A stretch of 64,000 nucleotides of DNA from Indibacter alkaliphilus LW1. Its GTDB lineage: Bacteria; Bacteroidota; Bacteroidia; Cytophagales; Cyclobacteriaceae. Positions 1-8,638 of this stretch are shown piece by piece. The translations under genes and the position numbers were made by a program. Under the pieces are notes generated by a model that saw only the letters and a program-made list of their open reading frames with translations, did not search any database and had not been told where the DNA came from. Position 1 is the first letter of the stretch. Each line of letters starts with the position of its first letter. The stretch covers positions 1-64,000 of the forward strand of contig NZ_ALWO02000036.1 of the NCBI RefSeq assembly GCF_000295935.2. The letters are read 5' to 3'.

Positions 1-60
1 GAAACTTAAATCAAAAAATAGCAGCTTAATATTTTGTCCAGTTTTTTGTTGCAAATCCAC

Positions 61-620
61 AAAAACAAAAATCAACGTAAAATTTCTAAACCCAGGGTTA
101 AAACCCTGGGCTATAACATCTACGCCCTTACAGGGCTTGGGAATTCTTATTTGGAGGTCTAAGTCCAAGAGTGGAAAGAAGGTGCTTCAAAAGAAAGATC
201 GCATTTTACTTATTTCTCTTAATCCTTAATCTATCTGGAATCATTTCATTCCCAAAACTCCAGTTTCAATAATATTTCTATTGAATTTCTACCATATTTC
301 CACTTTATTTCAACCTAAGGAATATCTCAATATCCATAAATATCTACCAGTATCCACAAATATCCACAACCCCTATCCCGAATCGCTTTCCTTTCAAGAC
401 TTCCGCCAAAACTCTAGTTTTCATTATTTTTCAATCATAGGAATAACTAATATCTAAATATCAATCAATATCCATAATTATCCCTAACCCCTATCCCGAA
501 TCGCTTCGCTCTCGGGATCTTCGACTAAGATCCAGTTTTAACCCTATTTCTATAGTATTTCTACCATATTTCCACTTTATTTCAATCAATATCTATTAAT
601 ATCCATCAATTTCCCCCAAT
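61..620. repeat. Intergenic repeat array A with REP-like palindromes
   Basis: No gene is visible in 1-621. Bases 61-285 match the reverse complement of 20527-20753 almost base for base. They contain a perfect palindrome at 91-110 (arms CCCAGGGTT/AACCCTGGG) and a hairpin at 124-136 (GCCCT/AGGGC). Bases 485-620 hold a second type of module with the hairpin ATCCCGA (493-499) / TCGGGAT (512-518), followed by a stretch resembling tccactttatttcaa that also occurs near 290 and, inverted, near 20940. The rest is AT-rich filler of the type atatccatcaatatc. This fits dispersed REP or MITE-like elements. I see no transposase here. Confidence 0.75.
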
Positions 621-621
621 A

Positions 622-2748
622 TCATTTAAACCCAATTCCCATATTATAAAGCCCAAAAGCATAAATATCTGCAATTTCCTGAATCTGCATGGAAGTAGGC
701 TTACCAGCTCCGTGGCCCGCATTGGTTTCTATCCTGATCAAAACAGGGGCATCTCCCTGCTGTGCGTCCTGCAAAGTCTGGGCAAATTTGAAGGAATGCG
801 CGGGAACTACCCGGTCATCGTGATCGGCCGTAGTCACCAAAGTGGCCGGATAGCTTGCCGGCTTGAGGTTATGTAAAGGGGAATAGCCCTTGAGGTATTT
901 GTACATTTCTTCGCTGTCATCGGCTGTACCATAATCATAAGCCCAACCTGCCCCAGCTGTGAACTGATGGTACCTCAGCATGTCCAAAACGCCTACAGCT
1001 GGAAAAGCAACTTTTGCCAGATCAGGTCTTTGGGTCATCACCGCGCCTACCAAAAGTCCGCCGTTACTCCCTCCTCTCAAGGCAAGGTAATCAGATGAAG
1101 TATACCCTTCATTGATCAGGTATTCTCCTGCTGCTATAAAATCATCAAACACATTCTGCTTTTTTAATTTGGTTCCATCCAAATGCCAGTTTTCTCCATA
1201 TTCTCCTCCACCCCTTAGGTTTGGAACGGCATAAACTCCTCCATTTTCCAACCAAACTGTATTGGCAATGCTGAAAGCAGGAGACAAACTCACATTGAAG
1301 CCTCCATAACCGTATAGAATGGTTGGATTCTTCCCATCTTTCTTCAATCCTTTTTTGTGGGTGATGATCATAGGAATTTTAGTCCCATCCTTTGAAGTAT
1401 AGAACACCTGATTGCTTTCATATTTTTCCGGGTCAAACTGAATGTCCGGCTTGTTGTACAGTTCGCTTTCACCACTTTCGATATCGTACTTATATATTGT
1501 ACCGGGAGTGATGTAAGAAGTAAAGCTGTAATACAATTCTGCCTCTTCCCTTTTGGCTCCAAATCCACCTGCGGTACCTATTCCCGGTAAGTCAATTATT
1601 CTTTCTAGATTCCCCTCGTAATCCAGCTGTCTTACCTCCGTGATGGCATCTTTGAGATAGGATGCGAAAAATTTGCCACCTCCTTTTGAAATACTCACCA
1701 CACTTTCTTCTTCAGGAATAACATCTTTCCAGTTTTCAGGATTTGGATCATCAAGAGACGCTATCACCAGTCGGTTATTCGGAGCATTTTTATTGGTAAG
1801 GATGAAAATTTTCCCATCCTGATGATCCACCGGATAATTATTGCTTTCCATATTGTCCACCACTTTTACAATGGGGGCATTTGCCTTTTCCAGTTCTTGA
1901 ATGTACAATTCATTTCCTGAGGTAGAATTGGCAGCAGTAATGGCCAATATTTTCCCATCTTCACTTACAGAGGCACCTACATACCTTCTTGGATTGTCAT
2001 CATCTCCGAAAACCAGTTTATCCTCAGATTGTGGGGTCCCTAATTTATGAAAATACAATTTATGGTTGTTGGTAAGGGCTGAAAGCTTAGATCCATCAGG
2101 CTTGTCATAGGTACTGTAGAAAAAGCCTTCATCTCCTTTCCATGCAATACCTGTAAACTTGGCATCTTCAATTTTATCCTCAAGCAATTCTTTACTTTCT
2201 GCATCCATTACATAGATGTCTCTCCAATCAGACCCTGCAACAGAAACCGCATAAGCAAAGAGCTTCCCATCTTCCGTAAAAGCAGAACCGGCAAGTGAAG
2301 TCGTTCCATCTTCAGAAAGCTTGTTAGGATCCAGAAACACTTCTTCATCTCCCCCATCTACCGGCCTTCTGTACATCACAGATTGGTTTTGTAAGCCGTC
2401 ATTTCTGTAGTAGTATTGATAATCGCCCTGGATTCTTGGAGCAGATAACTTTTCATAGTTCCACACCTCTTCCAACCGCTTTCTGATGTCTTCTCTGAAA
2501 GGTATTTGTTCCAAATATCCAAAGGTTACCTCGTTTTGGGCGGTCACCCAAGCTTTGGTTTCATCTGCATAATCATCTTCCATCCAGCGGTAGGGATCTG
2601 CTACTTCTTCTCCCCAGTAGGTGTCTATTTGGTCACTTTTTCTTACTTCCGGATAATTCACGTCTATCTTTTCAAATTTTTGTTTTTGTGCACAAGCTCC
2701 CAATAGGGCTATGCCAATTGCTGTAAATAAAGTCTTATTTGGGGTCAT
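622..2748 (-). CDS. Prolyl oligopeptidase family serine peptidase (S9A), lipoprotein
   Basis: A 708-residue protein of the usual prolyl oligopeptidase length. Family members cut short peptides after proline. An N-terminal beta-propeller (about residues 80-430) precedes an alpha/beta-hydrolase domain. The catalytic triad is visible: Ser about 561 in GGSNGG, Asp in the DHDDRVVP stretch about 642-645, and His about 679 in NAGHGAGKP. The N-terminus has a hydrophobic segment ending in LLGAC, so Cys19 is probably lipidated and the enzyme sits in the envelope. It lies downstream of serS on the same strand, but a terminator-like hairpin separates the two, so it is probably transcribed alone. The family call is firm; the natural substrate is unknown. 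Confidence 0.95.
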   Translation of the reverse strand: MTPNKTLFTAIGIALLGACAQKQKFEKIDVNYPEVRKSDQIDTYWGEEVADPYRWMEDDYADETKAWVTAQNEVTFGYLEQIPFREDIRKRLEEVWNYEKLSAPRIQGDYQYYYRNDGLQNQSVMYRRPVDGGDEEVFLDPNKLSEDGTTSLAGSAFTEDGKLFAYAVSVAGSDWRDIYVMDAESKELLEDKIEDAKFTGIAWKGDEGFFYSTYDKPDGSKLSALTNNHKLYFHKLGTPQSEDKLVFGDDDNPRRYVGASVSEDGKILAITAANSTSGNELYIQELEKANAPIVKVVDNMESNNYPVDHQDGKIFILTNKNAPNNRLVIASLDDPNPENWKDVIPEEESVVSISKGGGKFFASYLKDAITEVRQLDYEGNLERIIDLPGIGTAGGFGAKREEAELYYSFTSYITPGTIYKYDIESGESELYNKPDIQFDPEKYESNQVFYTSKDGTKIPMIITHKKGLKKDGKNPTILYGYGGFNVSLSPAFSIANTVWLENGGVYAVPNLRGGGEYGENWHLDGTKLKKQNVFDDFIAAGEYLINEGYTSSDYLALRGGSNGGLLVGAVMTQRPDLAKVAFPAVGVLDMLRYHQFTAGAGWAYDYGTADDSEEMYKYLKGYSPLHNLKPASYPATLVTTADHDDRVVPAHSFKFAQTLQDAQQGDAPVLIRIETNAGHGAGKPTSMQIQEIADIYAFGLYNMGIGFK

Positions 2749-2772
2749 TTCTGTTAATATTTAGTATATAAA

Positions 2773-2796
2773 AAAAGGCCTGTTAAAAGACCTTTT
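2773..2796 (-). terminator. Rho-independent terminator after serS
   Basis: Arms AAAAGGCC (2773-2780) and GACCTTTT (2789-2796) pair with one mismatch or wobble. Read on the minus strand the hairpin is followed by a T run, and it sits 10 bases past the serS stop codon and before the start of the peptidase gene. Confidence 0.6.
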
Positions 2797-2805
2797 AAAT
2801 TCATG

Positions 2806-4077
2806 TTATAGTAAATCAAAACCAAGATATGGTACAAGCACTTTCGGCATCCTGATCCCTTCTTCAGTCTGGTTGTTTTCCAAAATTGCTGCAACTATTC
2901 TAGGCAAAGCAAGAGCTGAACCATTAAGTGTATGGGCAAGTTGAGTTTTCTTATCTACTGTCCTATATCTCAGCTTCAGCCTATTGGCCTGGTAGCATTC
3001 AAAGTTACTGACGGAACTTACCTCCAACCACCTTTCCTGAGCTGCAGAATAGACCTCCATGTCGTATGTAAGTGCTGAAGTAAAACCCATATCTCCTCCA
3101 CAAAGCCTAAGCACTCTGAAAGGAAGCTCAAGCTTTTTTAATAAACCCTGCACATAAGCACTCATTTCCTCAAGTGCTTCGTAGGATTGGTCAGGATGGG
3201 AAATATGCACCACTTCTACCTTGTCGAACTGATGGAGTCTGTTTAACCCTCTCACATGGGCACCCCAAGAACCCGCTTCACGTCTAAAACATGGTGTATA
3301 TCCCACATTTTTGATAGGAAAATCAACCTCGTTCAAGATCACATCTCTGTACATATTGGTAATAGGGACCTCAGCTGTCGGTATCAAGTAAAGCTTGTCG
3401 GCGGTAGCCTCGTACATTTGTCCTTCTTTGTCCGGTAACTGTCCTGTGCCGTATCCAGAATCTTCATTGACCAAAATAGGCGGCTGAACTTCATAGTATC
3501 CGGCTTTTTGGGCTTCATCCAAAAAGAAGTTGATCAATGCCCGCTGCAATCTTGCTCCACGGCCCTTGTAAACAGGGAATCCGGCTCCTGCAATTTTGAC
3601 CCCCAGATCAAAATCTATGATATCATACTGTTTGATCAATTCCCAATGTGGTTGACTCCCTTCAGGCAATACAGGGATTTCTCCAAATTCCAGTACAATT
3701 TCATTATCCTCTGCAGACTTTCCGGAAGGCACAGATACATGCGGAACATTGGGAATGGTATATAAAAGTTGCTTTAAATCCTCCTCGATATTGTTGTAAG
3801 CATCCTCAAGAAGCTTGACTTGTTCTTTGATCTCGGAAGTTCTGGACTTGATTTTCTCGGCTTCCTCCTTTTTACCTTCCCGCATCATCATTCCAATTTG
3901 CTTGGAAATACTGTTGGATTCGGCTTGGAGGTTATCTCTTTGAACCTGAGTATCCTTCCTGGCTTTGTCCAGTTCAAGCACTTGGTGCAAAGTAGCTTCC
4001 GCATGTGGGAAGTTTCTTTTTTGCAAACCTTCAAGTACGGTTTCAAAATTGTCGCGAATGGTATTGACGAGTAACAT
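2806..4077 (-). CDS. serS: Seryl-tRNA synthetase
   Basis: Charges tRNA-Ser (and tRNA-Sec where present) with serine in the cytoplasm. The 423-residue length is standard. The N-terminal 110 residues form the charged coiled-coil arm that holds the tRNA long variable arm (heptad-like run about 30-100). The class II catalytic core follows, with motif 2 around PCFRREAGSWGA and motif 3 around GSALALPRIVAAILEN near the C-terminus. The gene lies 73 bases downstream of murF-alr on the same strand and may share its transcript. Nothing unusual. Confidence 0.97.
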   Translation of the reverse strand: MLLVNTIRDNFETVLEGLQKRNFPHAEATLHQVLELDKARKDTQVQRDNLQAESNSISKQIGMMMREGKKEEAEKIKSRTSEIKEQVKLLEDAYNNIEEDLKQLLYTIPNVPHVSVPSGKSAEDNEIVLEFGEIPVLPEGSQPHWELIKQYDIIDFDLGVKIAGAGFPVYKGRGARLQRALINFFLDEAQKAGYYEVQPPILVNEDSGYGTGQLPDKEGQMYEATADKLYLIPTAEVPITNMYRDVILNEVDFPIKNVGYTPCFRREAGSWGAHVRGLNRLHQFDKVEVVHISHPDQSYEALEEMSAYVQGLLKKLELPFRVLRLCGGDMGFTSALTYDMEVYSAAQERWLEVSSVSNFECYQANRLKLRYRTVDKKTQLAHTLNGSALALPRIVAAILENNQTEEGIRMPKVLVPYLGFDLL

Positions 4078-4150
4078 AAATCAGCTGATAGTTGAAAATA
4101 ATAGGCGCAAAGATAAGGATGTTAGTGAAATAGACCTTCCGAAATCTGTA

Positions 4151-6619
4151 TCAATCTAAGTAATAGACTCTTTTTACCCTGGAAGAAATGTTGGTCAGCA
4201 GTTCATATGGAATTGTTCCGATGTTTTCTGCCAGTTCTTTTAAAGAAATCCCTGGACCATAAACCAATACTTCATCTCCTTCCTCTGCATTGATTTCAGA
4301 AATATCTATCATACACATATCCATACAGACGTTTCCAATCACTTTAGCTTTTTGCCCTTTAATGAGTACGTATCCTTTCCCATTGCTGAAACGCCTGTCA
4401 AATCCATCTGCGTAGCCTATGGCAATGGTGGCAATTTTTCCATCCTTCTCCATGAGCCCCTTTCTTCCGTAACCAATGGTTTGCCCTTTTTTGAGCATTT
4501 TGATCTGAGAAATACTGGTCTTTAATGTACTGATCGGCTTGAGCTCTGAGTCAAACTTTCCAGTTACCTCCACCCCATAAAGCCCTATCCCCAGTCTAAC
4601 CATATCCAATTGAAACTCTGGAAAAGCAGCTATACCGGCAGAATTCAGTGCATGAAGTATTGGTGTATAAGGCAAATTCTCTGTGACTCTTGAAGACATC
4701 TCCAAAAATCTGTCTAATTGCTCCCTCGTAAACGTTTCATGTACTTCCTCATCTGCGCCAACCAAATGTGTGTACAAACTGGCAACCCTTATTTCAGGGA
4801 ATTCCTGCAATAAAGAAATGAGTTCGGGCAAATGAGTCTCCTCAAAACCCAAACGGTGCATCCCGGTATCCAAATCCAGATGCACAGAGATTCCTTTTTT
4901 CATATTTCTGCAGAAAAGTCCCAATTGCCTGAAAAATGAAGGGCTGAAAACAACTGGCTCTAATTTGTATTTTAAGAGATGTAAAAATGATTCTTGTACA
5001 GGGTTCAAAACCATGATCGGAAGTCTGATTCCCTCATTCCTCAAAGCTATTCCCTCATCTGTATAGGCAACAGCTAGATAATCAGCTTTCAATTGTTCCA
5101 AATGATTGGCAATTTCTGAAGCGCCGCCCCCGTAAGCAAAAGCTTTGACCATAACCATTACTTTGGTGCTAGGCTTTAGCCGACTTTTATAATAATTGTA
5201 ATTGTGGGTAAGTGCGTTTAGATTTATTTCCAAAGCAGTTCCATGAACTCTTTCTTGCAACCTGTTGACTACTTCCTCAAATCCAAACTGACGGGCTCCC
5301 GTGATCAAAATCAAGTCATTTTGAAACTTAAGACTATTGATGGCTCCCAAGAGTTCTTTCGTATTTTCATATAGTTCTGTTTCCCCTTTGAAGAATTTAC
5401 CTAACCTTTTAATCTCCCTTCCTACTCCAATCAGCCGGTCTATTTGATATTTTTCCAACATACCCGCTACCTCCACATAAACCTGCTTCTGATTGCCCAC
5501 CTGAAGCATGTCCGATAGGATCACCACCTTATTGTTTTTAGGTCTCTGGGCGGACATAAAATCCAATGCCAGTTTCAATCCAGCCAAGTCATTGTTGTAA
5601 GTATCATCAATGAGAAGACATTGGTTAATTCCAGGCTTCAAAGTCAACCGCATATCTACAGCCTTCAGGTGGTCAAGCCCGATTTGGATAGTCTTAGGCT
5701 CCATTCCCAGACTTATTGCTGCTACGATGACATGCCTAACGTTTTCCAAAGAAGCCTCATCTGCAAAAGGGAGCAAAAATGTAAAAACGCTAAGGTCCGG
5801 ACGCATCATTAAAATCCTGGCTTTTCCCTCATTCTTTTTGACACTGAGGGTATAGTCTGCTCCCGGCACCTCTGACCAAGCAATTAGTTTTTCCACAGAA
5901 TAAATTTTCCTCAATGCTTCATCAGTTAGATTTTGCTCTTTTCTATAGATAATAAAGCTACAATCTTTGAACAGCTTCAGTTTTTCTTCCAGCTTTTGTA
6001 GCTCTGATTCAAACCCTTCTTCATGGGCTGTTCCAAGATTTGTGAAAATACCCAGTTGGGGCTTTAGAATTCGTTCAAGTTTTTCCATTTCACCAGTTTT
6101 GGAAATTCCAGCCTCCATGACAGCAACTTGGTGATGGTTTTCTATCCCAAAAACTGATAAAGGAACACCCACTTGGGAATTGTAGCTTTTGGGGCTTTTG
6201 GCGACAGCAAACTGTTGACCCAGAATCTGGCCAAGCCATTCTTTGACTATGGTTTTTCCATTACTTCCTGTGATTCCTACCAATGGGCCCAAAAAACGGC
6301 CTCTTTCATAGATAGCCAATTGCTGCAGTGCCCGATGTGTATCCTTCACGGCCACAAAAGCTGTAGAATCTTCCAGATCATCGGGGATACGATAACCTTC
6401 TTTGACAAGAAAACTCCTTACCCCTTGCGCATAAACTTCAGAAATGAAGTCATGCCCATCAAACTTTGCTCCTTTCAGTGCTACAAAAAGCGTCTGATCA
6501 GCCTGCATGATGTTTCTGGAATCAATGACAATATTTTCTACAGACAAATCATCAGAATCTCGAAGGAATTTTCCGTCTGTCAATTCTTTGATCTGTGAAG
6601 ATTTCAGCGCTTGCATCAT
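4151..6619 (-). CDS. murF-alr: Bifunctional MurF ligase / alanine racemase fusion
   Basis: 822 residues joining two steps of peptidoglycan precursor synthesis. Residues 1 to about 455 are MurF, which adds D-Ala-D-Ala to UDP-MurNAc-tripeptide; the ATP loop GITGSNGKT is at about 114-122. From about 460 to the end is a fold-type III PLP alanine racemase: the PLP lysine is in VMVKAFAYGGG, substrate-pocket segments such as VRLGIGLYGVE follow, and IGYADGFDR is near the end. The fusion is common in Bacteroidota and couples D-Ala supply to its use. Two consecutive ATG codons mark the start. The gene follows the membrane protein at 6637-7698 by 17 bases, so it belongs to the scpA operon. Confidence 0.96.
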   Translation of the reverse strand: MMQALKSSQIKELTDGKFLRDSDDLSVENIVIDSRNIMQADQTLFVALKGAKFDGHDFISEVYAQGVRSFLVKEGYRIPDDLEDSTAFVAVKDTHRALQQLAIYERGRFLGPLVGITGSNGKTIVKEWLGQILGQQFAVAKSPKSYNSQVGVPLSVFGIENHHQVAVMEAGISKTGEMEKLERILKPQLGIFTNLGTAHEEGFESELQKLEEKLKLFKDCSFIIYRKEQNLTDEALRKIYSVEKLIAWSEVPGADYTLSVKKNEGKARILMMRPDLSVFTFLLPFADEASLENVRHVIVAAISLGMEPKTIQIGLDHLKAVDMRLTLKPGINQCLLIDDTYNNDLAGLKLALDFMSAQRPKNNKVVILSDMLQVGNQKQVYVEVAGMLEKYQIDRLIGVGREIKRLGKFFKGETELYENTKELLGAINSLKFQNDLILITGARQFGFEEVVNRLQERVHGTALEINLNALTHNYNYYKSRLKPSTKVMVMVKAFAYGGGASEIANHLEQLKADYLAVAYTDEGIALRNEGIRLPIMVLNPVQESFLHLLKYKLEPVVFSPSFFRQLGLFCRNMKKGISVHLDLDTGMHRLGFEETHLPELISLLQEFPEIRVASLYTHLVGADEEVHETFTREQLDRFLEMSSRVTENLPYTPILHALNSAGIAAFPEFQLDMVRLGIGLYGVEVTGKFDSELKPISTLKTSISQIKMLKKGQTIGYGRKGLMEKDGKIATIAIGYADGFDRRFSNGKGYVLIKGQKAKVIGNVCMDMCMIDISEINAEEGDEVLVYGPGISLKELAENIGTIPYELLTNISSRVKRVYYLD

Positions 6620-6636
6620 GGCTTCAATTTAAGCAA

Positions 6637-7698
6637 TTAGCTTTGGCTTTTTTTCTTTTTGAAAAAGACCTGTTTAATCCATCTTGGGAGGAATATTGCA
6701 CCCAATAGCAAATAAGGATAATATGAAAGCAGTCTCCATAGAATACTGGTCACGAAGGTATATCCAGATAGAAACTCTGAGAAAAACTGAGCAAAGAAAA
6801 ACTCCGCAGTACCACTACTGCCTGGAGTTGGCGAGATCATCATGACAATCCACATGATTACTTGCCTGGCAAAAATGATGATATGCTCACTTACACTTAA
6901 TGCTTCATACGCTCCAATCAGGGCATTGAGCATCAGATAGCGGGAACTCCATATAAATATGGTTGCCCCTATGATAGGTAGCCAATAATTCCAACTTTTG
7001 CCTACCAGTTCTTTTGAAGCTTCGATGATTTGGTTGCCATATTCATTGGCTGAATGCTTCCATTTGCGAAGCCATTTGATAGAATAAATCCGCAATAAAA
7101 CCCATTTGAATACACGTGGCCTGTAGAAAAGCGCCAAAGCCATGATCAAAGAATAAATGGCATAAAGGGCATAACTGGTCCAGAACAATACTTCAAGACT
7201 TCTCCCAAGCTTCATTTCCATGACCCTACTGGCGGGAAATATATTTCCTTGTGCAAAAAACAATATAATTGGTGCACCGATCACAAAAAACAGGTTGTCC
7301 AAAATAGCGGTCACCATGACGAAAGCAATAGCCTTGCCCAGCTTTATGCCTTCTTTGTGCAGAATAAAAACAGCTACAGCTGTTCCTCCTACAATGGAGG
7401 GAGTCACCGCAGAGGCAAATTCCCAGAGAATAATGACATACAAAGCCCTGATCCAGGTCAATCTCTTTCCGGTGATTTCACGGATACGGTAAATATATCC
7501 TGCATCTCTGCACAAAATGACAAAAATCGCTAGAGCTATGCCCCAGGCGGAGGCATCAAATACACCTCTCAGTGTTTTTGCATTGACATTGGGATCAAGA
7601 TAGAACATCAAGAAAACAATACCTACCCCTATCAGGACTGGAACCCAAATCTTGTTGGGATTGAGCGTTTGGAAAATTTTCTTATTGTCTAACTTCAT
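6637..7698 (-). CDS. Lysylphosphatidylglycerol synthase TM-region/flippase-like membrane protein (UPF0104 type)
   Basis: A 353-residue polytopic protein with about eight membrane segments. Its pattern (early RDAGYIYRIREITG, central IVGGTAVAVFILHKEG, late SPTPGSSGTAEFFF) is typical of the family related to the membrane part of MprF. The SPTPGSSG and GG loops are the family's most conserved stretches. No aminoacyl-transferase domain is attached, so lysinylation of lipids is not expected; a lipid-flipping or envelope role is an inference. It lies between scpA (3-base gap) and murF-alr (17-base gap), so the three genes are likely co-transcribed. Confidence 0.85.
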   Translation of the reverse strand: MKLDNKKIFQTLNPNKIWVPVLIGVGIVFLMFYLDPNVNAKTLRGVFDASAWGIALAIFVILCRDAGYIYRIREITGKRLTWIRALYVIILWEFASAVTPSIVGGTAVAVFILHKEGIKLGKAIAFVMVTAILDNLFFVIGAPIILFFAQGNIFPASRVMEMKLGRSLEVLFWTSYALYAIYSLIMALALFYRPRVFKWVLLRIYSIKWLRKWKHSANEYGNQIIEASKELVGKSWNYWLPIIGATIFIWSSRYLMLNALIGAYEALSVSEHIIIFARQVIMWIVMMISPTPGSSGTAEFFFAQFFSEFLSGYTFVTSILWRLLSYYPYLLLGAIFLPRWIKQVFFKKKKSQS

Positions 7699-7701
7699 AC
7701 A

Positions 7702-8451
7702 CTACTCCGTAGCCACCTGTTCTGTCTTTTCTACCCAAAAATTATTAAACCCATCTCCGATTGTAATGGTAACCTGAGATAACTGCAGAAGTTCCAAAAT
7801 TGCCAAAAATGTGTAGATGACAAAAATCTTATCCGGCTTATAATCCACAAATTCTGAAAAAGGCACTCTTTCCCGAAATGCTATCTTTTCCAAAACAAAG
7901 TCCTTTTGTTGCTCTATGGTGTAGGGGTATTGAATTACGGTATGCTTGGTTTCATCTGTTCTGGCAGCAAATTTGGCCATCACCCGCTGATATACCTTCA
8001 GCATTTTGTACAGGTCGAGATCCTGAATTTCGGCCTCCACATCTTCCACTTTAGAAAGAGCCTTAAGTTCCGAAGCTATGTTCCCCCTCTTTTGTTTAGA
8101 AAGGCGCTCTTCCTCCAATTTAGCCAAATCCGCAATCACCGATTTATACTTTTTATATTCCAACAAATGCCTGATCAGCTCCTCTCTCGGGTCGATTTCC
8201 TCTCCATTCTCATCCAATTCAGGTCTGGGGATCAGCATCTTGGATTTTATTTTCATCAATGTGGCAGCAAAGAGTATGAATTCACTCGCTACCTCTATTT
8301 CCATTTTTTCCAAATGATGGATATATTCGAGAAAATCTTGGGTGATTTTTGCAATGGGAATATCATAAATATCCAGTTCATCTCTTTCGATGAAAAAGAG
8401 CATTAGGTCGAAAGGACCTTCGAAAAGTGGCAATTTGATTTCGAAACTCAC
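7702..8451 (-). CDS. scpA: Segregation and condensation protein A
   Basis: A 249-residue kleisin of the SMC-ScpA-ScpB complex that compacts and separates chromosomes. The hallmark N-terminus LPLFEGPFDLMLFFIERDELDIYDIPIA, here only named by its segments FEGPFDL and DIYDIPI, binds the SMC neck. The C-terminal winged-helix part (about 190-240) contacts the SMC head. The start is GTG at 8449-8451. It is first in a minus-strand operon with the flippase-like gene and murF-alr, and its promoter must lie in the 187-base region shared with dxs. Confidence 0.93.
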   Translation of the reverse strand: MSFEIKLPLFEGPFDLMLFFIERDELDIYDIPIAKITQDFLEYIHHLEKMEIEVASEFILFAATLMKIKSKMLIPRPELDENGEEIDPREELIRHLLEYKKYKSVIADLAKLEEERLSKQKRGNIASELKALSKVEDVEAEIQDLDLYKMLKVYQRVMAKFAARTDETKHTVIQYPYTIEQQKDFVLEKIAFRERVPFSEFVDYKPDKIFVIYTFLAILELLQLSQVTITIGDGFNNFWVEKTEQVATE

Positions 8452-8638
8452 TGGTTACTATTTATTTTCTCTTAATTTTGCACGGTATTTGGAACCAAAG
8501 ATATCCAAATAATGCTAAATTAAGCATTTGGAAAACAAAAAGAGCCTGTAAGTCTGACATCGTCCTTATCAAAATCTTTTTATAAACAATTGGCATCGCA
8601 TGATGTTAATTAACTTTAATAAATGAAACGTTTCGCTG
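8452..8638. promoter_or_regulatory. Divergent promoter region between scpA and dxs
   Basis: This 187-base AT-rich spacer must hold the start signals of both genes. A 10-base palindrome GAAACGTTTC (8625-8634) ends five bases before the dxs start codon and could be an operator or chance. I could not assign a clear -33/-7 pair. Confidence 0.4.
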
